Below are positions 26,920 through 35,365 of a stretch of 64,000 nt of DNA, in pieces. Source of the DNA: CAYRHJ01 sp964424105 (GTDB lineage: Bacteria > Planctomycetota > Phycisphaerae > UBA1845). Numbering within the stretch: position 1 is the first letter of the stretch; every line of letters starts with the position of its first letter. The notes below the pieces were generated by a model. That model saw only the letters and a program-made list of their open reading frames with translations, searched no databases and was not told where the DNA came from. Position numbers and translations under genes: made by a program. The stretch is from contig CAYRHJ010000015.1 of the NCBI GenBank assembly GCA_964424105.1, forward strand, positions 8,937-72,936. Direction: 5' to 3'.

Positions 26920-27404
26920 CCGACGGGTATGAAATAGCTCGTCAATCATTTCATTCAGAAAGAAACGCCAACGATAACTGACGCTTGAACGGTTTACTTA
27001 ACGAGCCGCGAGCGCGAAGCGAGCGGTCTTCTCTTCCAACCTTTTCCGATCCTTGAAGTGTCTGGTGGGCCACGCGACTAATCATCGGCTCCCCCACCTC
27101 CAAAAGGAGGTGGGCCACCCGGCTTCCAACCTTTTCCGATCTTTGACGGTGTCTGGTGGGCCACGCAACTAATCATCGGCTCCCCCACCTCCAAAAGGAG
27201 GTGGGCCACCCGGCTTCCAACCTTTTCCGATCCTTGACGGTGTCTGGTGGGCCACGCGACTAATCATCGGCTCCCCCACCTCCAAAAGGAGGTGGGCCAC
27301 CCGTCCAGAAAGAAACGCCAACGATCAGAACAGCGTTGCTCCGCGAACGACGGGATCGCGCCGCTCCGCGAACGCCTGCCTCGCACCGGCTCGACGTCTA
27401 CCCG
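26920..27404. repeat. Tandem 90-bp repeats framed by 20-bp direct repeats
   Basis: Three head-to-tail units of about 90 bp start at 27033, 27123 and 27214, each with cttccaaccttttccgatc, gtctggtgggccacgc and the palindrome cccacctccaaaaggaggtggg (cores 27093-27114, 27184-27205, 27275-27296). Identical 20-bp sequences starting cagaaagaaacg lie outside the array at 26956-26975 and 27306-27325. A copy of the agcggtctt repeat is near 27003-27033. No protein is encoded. Confidence 0.85.
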
Positions 27405-27442
27405 CAAAACGACCCGGGGCGACGGCAAGTGTCGCCCCGGGT
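27405..27442 (-). terminator. Rho-independent terminator for the ECF sigma operon
   Basis: Perfect 12-bp stem (27412-27423 with 27431-27442, acccggggcgac and complement), 7-base loop, followed on the minus strand by cgTTTT. It is 43 bp past the stop of the PDZ gene. Confidence 0.75.
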
Positions 27443-27484
27443 CCGTGGTCGCTCAAAGCGGAAGTGAATTGAAAATCGCCGCGG

Positions 27485-28867
27485 CTACTCCGGTTCGATC
27501 TCAGCATCCAGCAATTTGAGATAGGCTTCGTAGTCGACCGGACTACGCGCCTCCAGATCCGCCGCGTTGTCGTAATGCGTGACCAACTCGTCACCACCCT
27601 TTCGAATAGTGACCTGAATCGTCCCGTCGGAGTTCTCGTGTATGGAACGCCGCGTCATTCCGCGGATTCGCATCACCTCGGGCATCACCTTCAAATGAAC
27701 GTTCTGCAAATTGTTTTGCAAGTTTCCCATCGCGTTGCCCAGGCCTTCCACTTCCACTTCCAGATTTCCCAGAATCTCATCCGTATCCACGTCGATCAAG
27801 TTCTCGCCGAGCATTTCCAGGGTCACGAACGATCCGGGACCATGATGAATCTGTGTCCGATCCAGGGCTTCGAGGTAAATCGCGTGGGCCTCCGCATCCT
27901 GATTCAGCAGCTCCTCCGCCGAGGCGTACGTGGTCGTCGACTCGACGCCGTCGGCGTTCTTTCGCATCACCGTGATTTCCCCATCACCATCGAGAGAAAC
28001 CGAGATCGTAGCATCGTCTCGCGTGACGGTCGTGGTCATGGTCACTTGGCCATTGTCAACCGTCACCTGCATCGTGCGGCCTTGCGAGTGCGGCAGTGCA
28101 TCCACGATGATATTGTGAAGCTTGTCATCCAAATGAAGGTCGTGCAACTCAGCCAGATCACCCATCACCCATTCGCCACCTTCGCCACGCAGCATCACGC
28201 GCGCCTTGGTCTGCAAAGAATCGTGCATCTCGGCATCGGGCGAGGATTCAAAAATCCAGTTCACGTTGCCCATCTCGGCTCGCGAACCGAGATTGGCCAC
28301 TATATTGCGACGCTCGCCGTCTCGCAGAACGGTGAATTTCATGCGGTCACCCGGTGCACCCGAACTAATCACCTCCACCAGACCCCCGACTTCACCGTCC
28401 AATCCGACGTCGTTCACTTCAATGACCACGTCGCCTTGTTGAAAACCCGCAGCCTCAGCCGGACTGCCCGCGGCCACATTCAAAATTTTCAGTCCGTCGG
28501 ATTCGCGCGTGACTTCCGAGTCGCCCATCGATGTAATTTGGCCGATCTGAACGCCCAGCCATCCTCGGTTCGCGTCCTCACCGGGCGCGGCCAGATTCAC
28601 CGGCCTTCCATCACCCTTGCGAGAAAAGAACATGACCCGTGGCTTTTCCGACACATCGACTTCCTCGCCGGTGTCAGCCACCCAGGCGAATGTGCCGGCC
28701 CCATCTTCGCCCGCGTTCAGATTGACGTGAACTTTCGCCTCACCGCCGTCGCCCTTGGTGATCTTGACGATTTTCGTCTTGCATTCCACTTCGTCACCGA
28801 AGGCTACCTCGCTCAACGCCCACGTACTGCTGGCCGCAATCAGCAGCCCGATCATACAAGTCCTCAT
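27485..28867 (-). CDS. Secreted PDZ-domain protein in ECF sigma operon
   Basis: 460 residues with a signal peptide (MRTCMIGLLIAASSTWALSEVAFG). A PDZ domain sits at about 100-195 (GWLGVQIGQI, ILNVAAGSPAEAAGFQQGDVVIEVNDV, KFTVLRDGE). No protease domain is visible, so it is not DegS/HtrA. The remainder is acidic and beta-rich with two similar stretches (DGDGEITVMRKNADGVESTTTYASAEELL and DGTIQVTIRKGGDELVTHYDNAADLEA), an internal duplication. Third gene of sigma/anti-sigma operon, so it may sense envelope state. Confidence 0.8.
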   Translation of the reverse strand: MRTCMIGLLIAASSTWALSEVAFGDEVECKTKIVKITKGDGGEAKVHVNLNAGEDGAGTFAWVADTGEEVDVSEKPRVMFFSRKGDGRPVNLAAPGEDANRGWLGVQIGQITSMGDSEVTRESDGLKILNVAAGSPAEAAGFQQGDVVIEVNDVGLDGEVGGLVEVISSGAPGDRMKFTVLRDGERRNIVANLGSRAEMGNVNWIFESSPDAEMHDSLQTKARVMLRGEGGEWVMGDLAELHDLHLDDKLHNIIVDALPHSQGRTMQVTVDNGQVTMTTTVTRDDATISVSLDGDGEITVMRKNADGVESTTTYASAEELLNQDAEAHAIYLEALDRTQIHHGPGSFVTLEMLGENLIDVDTDEILGNLEVEVEGLGNAMGNLQNNLQNVHLKVMPEVMRIRGMTRRSIHENSDGTIQVTIRKGGDELVTHYDNAADLEARSPVDYEAYLKLLDAEIEPE

Positions 28868-28916
28868 GCCGTCATCTCCTTCATTAGGGGGAATTCTGTC
28901 GCTTTTGTTTCATACG

Positions 28917-29546
28917 TCACAAACTTTCGCGCACCAGAACCGCGTTTTCCCGGGGATAGCGGTAGAACTGCGTACGCTCCAATTCGACCAGATAAATCCG
29001 TCCGTCATCACCGATGATTCCGAAGTGATCCGACTGCCGCCGCCGATCCATGACCTGACCGTCGGTGCTCACCGGGCGAATCAGATTCGCACCGCTGGGT
29101 CGAGGTGAAAAACTTGCGGGTTGCGAATAGGCCGCTGGTCCTGGATTCGCCAAATCCGCCGGCGGATAGGGGCCGGCATCCGGCTCGCCCAGCACGATCA
29201 TCGGCTGGTTGTCCGATGGGGGATTCAGAACGGGGTTGATCATCATCCATCCCAGACACGCCGCCAGCGCGCCCGGAACGATCCACCAGATTCCAGAATC
29301 GAATCGCCGAACCGACGACGCCCTCGCAGCCATGACGTCGGCACCTTCCACCGCCGGATTCGATCCCAGAACATCTGAAAGGACCGACGCACACAACGCA
29401 TCGACCGCTTCAGTCGAATCACACGCGTTCCGAATCGCGGGGTTGCGAACCTTGGCCTCGTCAAGATCGGCCCGCTGTTCGTCCGACAATACGCCGTCCA
29501 GCTTGCGGGTCATCAGCCGATCGATCTTTTTCATTTCATCGTTCAT
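28917..29546 (-). CDS. Putative membrane-anchored anti-sigma factor
   Basis: 209 residues. The N-terminal helical region (MKKIDRLMTRKLDGVLSDEQRADLDEA) resembles an anti-sigma domain without the zinc HxxxCxxC motif, followed by one membrane segment (WWIVPGALAACLGWMMI) and a Pro-rich outer part. It starts 6 bp after the ECF sigma gene, the standard place for its antagonist. Sequence similarity is weak, so the call relies on context and topology. Confidence 0.65.
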   Translation of the reverse strand: MNDEMKKIDRLMTRKLDGVLSDEQRADLDEAKVRNPAIRNACDSTEAVDALCASVLSDVLGSNPAVEGADVMAARASSVRRFDSGIWWIVPGALAACLGWMMINPVLNPPSDNQPMIVLGEPDAGPYPPADLANPGPAAYSQPASFSPRPSGANLIRPVSTDGQVMDRRRQSDHFGIIGDDGRIYLVELERTQFYRYPRENAVLVRESL

Positions 29547-29552
29547 GATGTT

Positions 29553-30152
29553 TCAGACCTTGTCTCGCAGGGTCTCTCGCAGCAGCCGTCTTGCACGAAC
29601 GAGACGCGTTTCCACGGTATCGACGGGCAGATTCATCACCTCGCCGATCTGCCGATACGACCACCCTTCGACATGCCGCAGGACGAAAGGTTCTCGATAT
29701 TTCGCGGGCAGCGCTCCGATGGCTCCCAGTACAGCCTTCTGCTTTTCCGCATGGACCAGCGCATCGCCGCCCGACTTGGGAAACCCTGCTGGATCTCGGA
29801 TAGTCGAGTTCCATGCCAACAGTTTGGGCTCCCGACCACGCCGTCGGCCGGAATCCGTCGCCCGATTTCGCGCGGTTCGATACAGCCAGGGACGCCATCT
29901 CGACGAATCGCGAAGCTTGGGAAGTCGCAGCCAGACGCTGGTCCAGACCTGTTGGCAAACATCGTCCAGTTGCTCTCCATGACCCAGAACTCCGAACACG
30001 ACGCTTCGTACCCAATGGGCGTTTTCACGCACCAGCCGCTCGAACGCCTCCCGTTCACCACGCCGAGCAGCCTCCACCAATACATCATCAGTGGCCGCAC
30101 CAGCCGGTGCGATGGGTTCGGGCTGATTGGGAAACGCCATAGTGAACGACAT
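29553..30152 (-). CDS. RNA polymerase ECF sigma factor
   Basis: 199 residues from ATG at 30152 (an ATG at 30140 is also possible; the frame extends to 30332). Sigma region 2 is at VRENAHWVRSVVFG through RWRPWLYRTARNRATD and region 4 at LPAKYREPFVLRHVEGWSYRQIGEVMNLPVDTVETRLVRARRLL. No region 1 or 3. Operon: sigma, putative anti-sigma, PDZ protein, terminator. Likely autoregulated and responding to an envelope signal. Confidence 0.9.
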   Translation of the reverse strand: MSFTMAFPNQPEPIAPAGAATDDVLVEAARRGEREAFERLVRENAHWVRSVVFGVLGHGEQLDDVCQQVWTSVWLRLPKLRDSSRWRPWLYRTARNRATDSGRRRGREPKLLAWNSTIRDPAGFPKSGGDALVHAEKQKAVLGAIGALPAKYREPFVLRHVEGWSYRQIGEVMNLPVDTVETRLVRARRLLRETLRDKV

Positions 30153-30248
30153 CGTTGTGGTTATAGACGTGAGACCGACATGATACCTGTCAAAACCTCG
30201 TTTATTTTTGTTGGCAAATTCACGTTTTGCATTCACTCGCCAGGTCCG

Positions 30249-30276
30249 ATAATACACGTCCCAAACGCGATGCAAA
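30249..30276 (-). promoter_or_regulatory. Candidate promoter of the ECF sigma operon
   Basis: Read on the minus strand: TTTGCA, 16-bp spacer, TATTAT, about 100 bp before the sigma start. A housekeeping-type match only; ECF-type elements were not recognised. Confidence 0.3.
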
Positions 30277-30377
30277 CCACGAACTTCTTTTCGCACGTAA
30301 GCTCGGCAATTGATTAAATACACAATGGACAAATTGACGTTATTGTGTAATCTTCCAGAAATGTTTTGCGCGTTTCG

Positions 30378-30767
30378 CTAGCGTCGGGTGCGAATTGGCT
30401 TCGATTGATGCAAACGAGGTCTGCGGCGACTGGCCTTCGCCACCAATTTCAACAACGACAGATTGAAGTCGGCCCGGCTGCCATCTCCCCCCGGGCGTAT
30501 AACACAAACAATGTCCATGGCGGATGGCCATTCGTGTTGGCCGGTTCGAAACGCTTCACGCAAGCAACGTTTCAAGCGGTTGCGAAGAACCGCGTTTCCG
30601 ACACGACGGCTGATACTGATTCCCAGACGAGAGTGCGACAGTTCATTGTCAGCCACGTATACGACGAGACGATCATCGGCGGCGCTGCGTTTGGTGGCAA
30701 ATACGCGTTGAAAATCGCGTTGGCGATGCAATCGTTTGGATCGACCCAATGTGAAACGGGGGACCAT
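30378..30767 (-). CDS. rnpA: Ribonuclease P protein component
   Basis: 129 residues. It shows the RnpA pattern FTLGRSKRLHRQRDFQRVF, RLVVYVADNE and the RNR signature HSRLGISISRRVGNAVLRNRLKRCLREAFR, followed by a basic tail. It assists the catalytic RNA in tRNA 5' maturation. The usual neighbours rpmH (upstream) and yidD/yidC (downstream) are absent here; instead an ECF sigma operon follows on the same strand. Confidence 0.92.
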   Translation of the reverse strand: MVPRFTLGRSKRLHRQRDFQRVFATKRSAADDRLVVYVADNELSHSRLGISISRRVGNAVLRNRLKRCLREAFRTGQHEWPSAMDIVCVIRPGGDGSRADFNLSLLKLVAKASRRRPRLHQSKPIRTRR

Positions 30768-30880
30768 TTACGGAGCCTGCCATCATTCAACGCCGCCCGG
30801 TCACGTCAACGCCCGTGACCATGACACGTTCAGATCGAATTGCCTCCCGGCTGACGGATTGGCCGATATCATGAAAAGCG

Positions 30881-30909
30881 TTGTACGGCTCGAAGGCGAT
30901 TCATATACT
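30881..30909 (+). promoter_or_regulatory. Sigma-70-type promoter of the TPR secreted-protein gene
   Basis: TTGTAC at 30881-30886, a 17-bp spacer and TATACT at 30904-30909, about 40 bp before the ATG at 30949. Confidence 0.55.
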
Positions 30910-30948
30910 CCATATAATCGTTCAGGGCCGAAACGAAAGAGGTGGGGC

Positions 30949-32274
30949 ATGCCAACATCGGAATCTTGTCGCAAACTATTTCGGACTTCGTGGCGCAGTC
31001 GGCCTGTGGTTCGCGCCATTGTGGGGGGACTGATTGGGCTGGCAACGAGCGGCAGTTCGTTCGGCCAGACACCGGTCGAAAACAGTGGCCGGGCATTTGA
31101 CGCGGAGTCCACGCTCAATTCGCCCGTGGGCGTCAATGCCCTTGTCGAACCGGCCGCCCGGCGGCTTGATGTCGATGCGTATTCCGAACTTGAAGACCTG
31201 AACCCCCTGCTTCAAAATCCTTTCGCAAGCCCGTTTACATCGCGGCGAAGGCTATCTCCCTTGCCGACGTCCGTGGGCCTGCCGCAATCGATCTTCTGGC
31301 AACCGTTGCCGCCCTTCGGGACGGGGATTCCAGGTGTATTCCCGTTTGGCGCGTACGAAAACGAGGCGCAACAGAATCCCCTGACCGGATTACCGCAAGC
31401 GGGTTCTAATCTTCAGACCCCGGCGTGGTCAAACGATTTGCTCGACGGGGGTCTGGACTATGGTGCGTCGCCTTTTTCCGGGGTTTTGCCACCCCCGCCG
31501 CCGATGGCCTTCGGTGCAGGCGAATCGTCTTTTGCCAATCCCGATGGCGCCGCGGACTCGCAAGCGGATGTCGATTTCAATTCGCTAGGTGCTCGCGCGC
31601 CGGCTGGACGAAGCATGCTGGATGCGAACGTTTATGACGCGCTTCGCGACGCGGCTACGTCGCCGATTCCAGCTTCGTCGGACGAATCCGCCGGTTCCAC
31701 GTCGGATGATGCAGACGACGCGACCGCCCATCCGGTCTTGGGCGTTCAACAGCAACGAATGCAACAGGCCCGCTCCGCGCTGAGCAGTCCGCCGCGCCTG
31801 TTCACGGGCGATCCACGGGAGACGGCCTCGCATTACGGTCAATTGGCCGGCGCTGCCCTTGCGGAAGGACAATACCAACGAGCCATCACCTATTTCGGAT
31901 TGGCCCGATCAGCCGACCCGGAAAACCTCCGCTACTACGTAGGCGAAGGCCACGCGCTGATCGCCGCGGGGGAGTTCTATGGGGCTGTGTTGAAAATTTC
32001 GCGGGCCGTCGATCGATTCACCGACTTCGGTCAGCAGGAAATCGATCTGCCCCGTGACGTCAGACCCGTGGAACTGTTGGATTCCAGACGGGCTGAGTTG
32101 GAAATGAAACTGCGTGACGAAGACGATTATCGGCTACGGTTCTTGCTGGGATACATGGAATTCTACAGCGGCTTGCAAACGATCGGCCTGGAAAACATGC
32201 GGCTTGCCGCCCAACAGGCCCCGCCCGGCTCGGCCATCGCCCGTGCCCACGAACTGCTTTCAACCGCGCAGTGA
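30949..32274 (+). CDS. Exported TPR-repeat protein of unknown function
   Basis: 441 residues. The start at 30949 follows AGAGGTGG and gives a signal peptide (RAIVGGLIGLATSGSSFGQ). A long Pro/Gly/Ala-rich low-complexity region (about 60-240) precedes tetratricopeptide-like helices (YGQLAGAALAEGQYQRAITYFGLARSADPENLRYYVGEGHALIAAGEFYGAV and RLRFLLGYMEFYSGLQTIGLENMRLA). Probably an envelope scaffold. A promoter precedes it and a two-way terminator follows. Confidence 0.68.
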   Translation: MPTSESCRKLFRTSWRSRPVVRAIVGGLIGLATSGSSFGQTPVENSGRAFDAESTLNSPVGVNALVEPAARRLDVDAYSELEDLNPLLQNPFASPFTSRRRLSPLPTSVGLPQSIFWQPLPPFGTGIPGVFPFGAYENEAQQNPLTGLPQAGSNLQTPAWSNDLLDGGLDYGASPFSGVLPPPPPMAFGAGESSFANPDGAADSQADVDFNSLGARAPAGRSMLDANVYDALRDAATSPIPASSDESAGSTSDDADDATAHPVLGVQQQRMQQARSALSSPPRLFTGDPRETASHYGQLAGAALAEGQYQRAITYFGLARSADPENLRYYVGEGHALIAAGEFYGAVLKISRAVDRFTDFGQQEIDLPRDVRPVELLDSRRAELEMKLRDEDDYRLRFLLGYMEFYSGLQTIGLENMRLAAQQAPPGSAIARAHELLSTAQ

Positions 32275-32349
32275 TCGTCTTTCAGTTCCTTGCCTCGATT
32301 CGCTCAACCACGATCGCGCTGGGAAATCTCGCATCTGCCGACAACGCAA

Positions 32350-32383
32350 ACGCCCGCCGGCACATAATGCGCGCGGCGGGCGT
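32350..32383. terminator. Bidirectional terminator hairpin
   Basis: Perfect 10-bp stem (32350-32359 acgcccgccg with 32374-32383) between the convergent TPR and lipoprotein genes. T-rich sequence follows on the minus strand only. Confidence 0.55.
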
Positions 32384-32426
32384 GAAGATTGACGGCAACA
32401 GCGCCGAACGAACGAAGTGTGACGAA

Positions 32427-32984
32427 TTACCGGCGTTTGTAGCTGCCGCGCATTTCGATTTTCTTGATCATCTGGGACCAGTCTGCCCATTCGCTCATGG
32501 TCCACTCCAACGTGTTTGCATCGGCCACGCGCATGGTGTAGCGGCCATAGCTATTCGTGCCGTCCAATCCCACGCCGGTGTAGGTCATGGTCCATAGTTT
32601 GTTCGTGGCGTCGTAGCGGGCGGTGCCTTCTTGCGGGAAACCCCAATCGTTGAGTAGCCACCAGACGTACGTGTTCCGCCCCGGATGCCATCCCCAAAAA
32701 CCTTCCGATGAGAAGCTCTTGTCAGGCCCGGTGGATGTCATCGTGCCGTGCAGATAGGTCCCCCCCAACGCCCAATCCCACTGGGCGGAGCCTGTCCAGG
32801 TTTCCAGAGGCTCGCCTTCGGCTGACAGTCGTTCTGCCTCCCACGTCCAGCTCCCGATGAAATCTTTGTAGTTGACCATTTCCGCGGGGGCCAGGGGCTT
32901 TTGAATCTGGCTAAAATCCACGTTGGGCATGCAACCGCCGACCAGGAACGACGCAACCGCCGTCAACAGAATGATGATTCTCAT
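32427..32984 (-). CDS. Lipoprotein, DUF1579-like
   Basis: 185 residues with a clear lipoprotein signal (MRIIILLTAVASFLVGGCMP). The mature part is a beta-rich single domain, FIGSWTWEAERLSAEGEPLETWTGSAQWDWALGGTYLHGT and later GFWGWHPGRNTYVWWLLNDWG, similar in layout to DUF1579 lipocalin-like proteins that open with GxW and measure an 'average' residue composition rich in Trp. Single gene, function unknown. Confidence 0.7.
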   Translation of the reverse strand: MRIIILLTAVASFLVGGCMPNVDFSQIQKPLAPAEMVNYKDFIGSWTWEAERLSAEGEPLETWTGSAQWDWALGGTYLHGTMTSTGPDKSFSSEGFWGWHPGRNTYVWWLLNDWGFPQEGTARYDATNKLWTMTYTGVGLDGTNSYGRYTMRVADANTLEWTMSEWADWSQMIKKIEMRGSYKRR

Positions 32985-33156
32985 GGCTCAAACTCCTTTG
33001 GGGTGTGATTCCAAACGTTAACTACCGCGCCGCCCGTAACTTAACATGATGCCAAGGAATTGCAATGCCCCGCAGGTCGGACACGGGGCATCGAGAAATG
33101 CCCTCGGCGGAAACGCATGCTCGATGAATCGGATGAAGTCGTTCATCATGATCCAG

Positions 33157-33570
33157 CCACAGAGGTCACAGAGAAATTCGCTTGACGCCATCAACAAGTC
33201 GTAGTTCACCGAAGTTCAGTAACAGCCCGCGCTTCAGTCCGGCAGCCCGAAGATAAGAGAGCACTTGAGCCATCGCCACCTGCGGGAGCTTTGAAACGGA
33301 TTTGATTTCCACGACGACTTGATTCTCGACGAGCAGGTCGAGGCGTTGTCCCTTGATGATATGCCCTTTGTAATCGATATCGAATTCCATTTGCCGCCGC
33401 ACCGGCAATCCGCGCAGGCTCATCTCGACGCAGAGCGCCTCTTCGTAAATGGATTCCAACAGTCCAGGCTCCAACGTCTGATGGACTTCGATGGCCGCCG
33501 CGATGATCTTCTCCGTCAAATCATCCATAACCGCACTCCGTGCTTTCCGTGCCCTCTGTGCCCTCTGTGG
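33157..33570 (-). mobile_element. Candidate mobile unit: GxxExxY gene between 17-bp inverted repeats
   Basis: Ends at 33157-33173 (ccacagaggtcacagag) and 33554-33570 (ctctgtgccctctgtgg) are inverted repeats matching at 16 of 17 bases. The 414-bp segment holds only the GxxExxY gene, whose stop codon lies inside the left repeat. No transposase and no clear target duplication were seen. Confidence 0.55.
33166..33528 (-). CDS. GxxExxY family protein (PDDEXK-like fold)
   Basis: 120 residues from ATG at 33528. The signature GLLESIYEEAL (GxxExxY) follows MDDLTEKIIAAAIEVHQTLEP. The later part has DYKGHIIKGQRLDLLVENQVVVEIKSVSKL, a D...ExK pattern like PD-(D/E)XK nucleases, and a final QVLSYLRAAGLKRGLLLNFG. 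The family is scattered and often duplicated in planctomycetes and related phyla; its biological role is not established. Enclosed by 17-bp inverted repeats. Confidence 0.88.
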   Translation of the reverse strand: MDDLTEKIIAAAIEVHQTLEPGLLESIYEEALCVEMSLRGLPVRRQMEFDIDYKGHIIKGQRLDLLVENQVVVEIKSVSKLPQVAMAQVLSYLRAAGLKRGLLLNFGELRLVDGVKRISL

Positions 33571-33689
33571 CCAACATTCCACACCACGTTGAAGATCGCG
33601 TGGGCTGATGGGAACGATTCCTTGGCGTTGGGCGGCAGCGGGTTGAAAGGCCCATCGATGAACGAATCAATGAACTGATTGAAGAATGT

Positions 33690-34202
33690 TCAGGGGCAGT
33701 TCGGCGGTGTGTTGAGTGACTCCTGACCGAGGAGTTCGACGAAGGCTGCGTAATCTTCCAGGTCTATCAGGCCACTGCCGTCGAGGTCCGCGCACAGACA
33801 CCCCACTGACCTGGACGGGGACTGGCCGAAGCAAGCCTGAAAAACCCAAAAATCAATTAGATCAATGTCCGCTCCGCCGGCCAATTGGCCACAGGTCGTC
33901 GGGCAACCGTCGATTGTTTCTGACCCGCCGCCGAGACAATAAATGATGCCCAATCCGGCGCGTTGATCGCCGCCGGCCAATTGTCCCGACCCAACTTCAC
34001 CGACGCTGAATATGGAACCGTTGGTGGTGATCACCGCGCCGGCAGATGAGGCTGCGCATGGCATCTGCCCGTTTCGGCCTGGCGGTTGCAGGTTGACCGC
34101 ATCGGCGCCGATCACGTCGTTGAGTAGAAACAATGCGACGGTTAGCAGGATGACCGATAGAATCGTGTTGGGCCAGAATTTTGAGGAACCAGTCCGAAAC
34201 AT
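33690..34202 (-). CDS. Secreted dockerin-like protein
   Basis: 170 residues with a signal peptide (TILSVILLTVALFLLNDVIGA). The C-terminal half has two dockerin/EF-hand-like segments, GADIDLIDFWVFQACFG and DLDGSGLIDLEDYAAFVELLG, with Cys residues between them, a layout frequent in planctomycete exported proteins. Calcium binding is inferred for the second, complete loop. It begins 2 bp after the M23 peptidase gene and ends a three-gene secreted operon (37551-33690). Confidence 0.75.
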   Translation of the reverse strand: MFRTGSSKFWPNTILSVILLTVALFLLNDVIGADAVNLQPPGRNGQMPCAASSAGAVITTNGSIFSVGEVGSGQLAGGDQRAGLGIIYCLGGGSETIDGCPTTCGQLAGGADIDLIDFWVFQACFGQSPSRSVGCLCADLDGSGLIDLEDYAAFVELLGQESLNTPPNCP

Positions 34203-34204
34203 GA

Positions 34205-35365
34205 TTATTCTCCCGTGCCACCCGGGCTGTCACACGAACCGATGGAGGCTGAGAAACGCGAATTCAGTTCGGCGTGAAAGCCCGGAGCCAGACGAACAAG
34301 CTGGGCGGCCCGTACGGAGACTCCGCTGTTCACTTCGACGTCGAGGGGGTTATCGGCATTGGACACGCTGACCGAGGCTTGTGCATAGAAGGGCGAGTTA
34401 GCCGCGGAAATCGTTCCCGAAAGTACCAGCACGCCGCTGTTGCACAGGTCGTCACATGGACCGGCTGTGTTTATGTCGCCAGCCTCGGCGGCGCCTATCT
34501 GGCAAAAGAAAGGAATCCGATTTTGGCGATTGACGTCGTCCGAGCCATCACTGTCGACGTCGTCCAACACGCCGTCGCCTACCAGAAAGCCATTGCTGAA
34601 CCAGTCATTGATGGTAGCGGGGGGACTGTTGGGATCATCTAATGCAATATTGGCCGGGGACAGTTCCACGTATTCAGGGAAGGCCACCTCGAAATGCACG
34701 TGGGGCCCGCTGGCGATGCCGACGTCTCCCTCGATGCCGAGCGGCGTTCCCGCGGCGACAAATTCGCCGACGAATCGGCCCGCACCGGGGTTTCCATTGA
34801 CGTCCGTGCCTTGACCGACGCTACCCCGCAACATGTGTGTGTACTTGGTCCACTCGCCGTTGGGATGCTCTATCCAGACGAAGTTATTCGGTGCGTTTTG
34901 ACAGGTGCCCGCACCGGGGCAATTTCCACCGTTGGATTCGAAATCTCGCTCGCAGCAGAAAGTGCTGGGACCGCTGTACGCGCCGCAAGCGGTCGTCTGG
35001 GCTACGATGTTTTCCGTGACGGTAATCGTACCGTCACCGTTGCAATCGTTGACGCTGCCGCAGGCGTCTGGACAATTGGTATCGTTGTTTTCTACGATGA
35101 TACGAATCCAGCCCGCCCCGGCGCTCACCACCGTGAAGGGTCCGCCGCCTTGCCCAGTCATATCAACCCGGTTCAACGTCGTGGGGTGATTGGTGTGATC
35201 ATTGGAAAATCGCACGCTCGTACCATCCGTATAAGGCAGGCGATAGACCCCCTTGGCTACGGGCAGCGGTTGTGGCTGGGCCGACGCTTGCGTTGCACCG
35301 AGCGCGCCCAAAAGGGTCAACCCTAAACAGGTCGGCCATCGAGGAAACAAGGTTGTACGCTTCAT
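34205..35365 (-). CDS. Secreted M23 (LytM-like) peptidase with C-terminal adhesin-type module
   Basis: 386 residues, signal peptide LGLTLLGALGATQASA. M23 zinc-ligand positions are visible: His/Asp in DHTNHPTTLNRVDM, His in YTHM and HVHFE in SGPHVHFEVAF. A Cys-rich insert (CPDACGSVNDCNGDG...CCERDF) lies between. The C-terminal GVSVRAAQLVRLAPGFHAELNSRFSASIG resembles a repeated beta-stack module of cell-surface proteins. Probably cleaves peptidoglycan peptides or other peptides outside the cell. Overlaps the tail-fibre-like gene by 4 bp. Confidence 0.8.
   Translation of the reverse strand: MKRTTLFPRWPTCLGLTLLGALGATQASAQPQPLPVAKGVYRLPYTDGTSVRFSNDHTNHPTTLNRVDMTGQGGGPFTVVSAGAGWIRIIVENNDTNCPDACGSVNDCNGDGTITVTENIVAQTTACGAYSGPSTFCCERDFESNGGNCPGAGTCQNAPNNFVWIEHPNGEWTKYTHMLRGSVGQGTDVNGNPGAGRFVGEFVAAGTPLGIEGDVGIASGPHVHFEVAFPEYVELSPANIALDDPNSPPATINDWFSNGFLVGDGVLDDVDSDGSDDVNRQNRIPFFCQIGAAEAGDINTAGPCDDLCNSGVLVLSGTISAANSPFYAQASVSVSNADNPLDVEVNSGVSVRAAQLVRLAPGFHAELNSRFSASIGSCDSPGGTGE

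Noticed and set aside
26956..27325. CRISPR array
   Set aside because: Units are contiguous 90-bp copies without unique spacers, and no cas genes are near.
33065..33091. Hairpin atgccccg/cggggcat as terminator
   Set aside because: No T-run on either strand, only an 8-bp stem.
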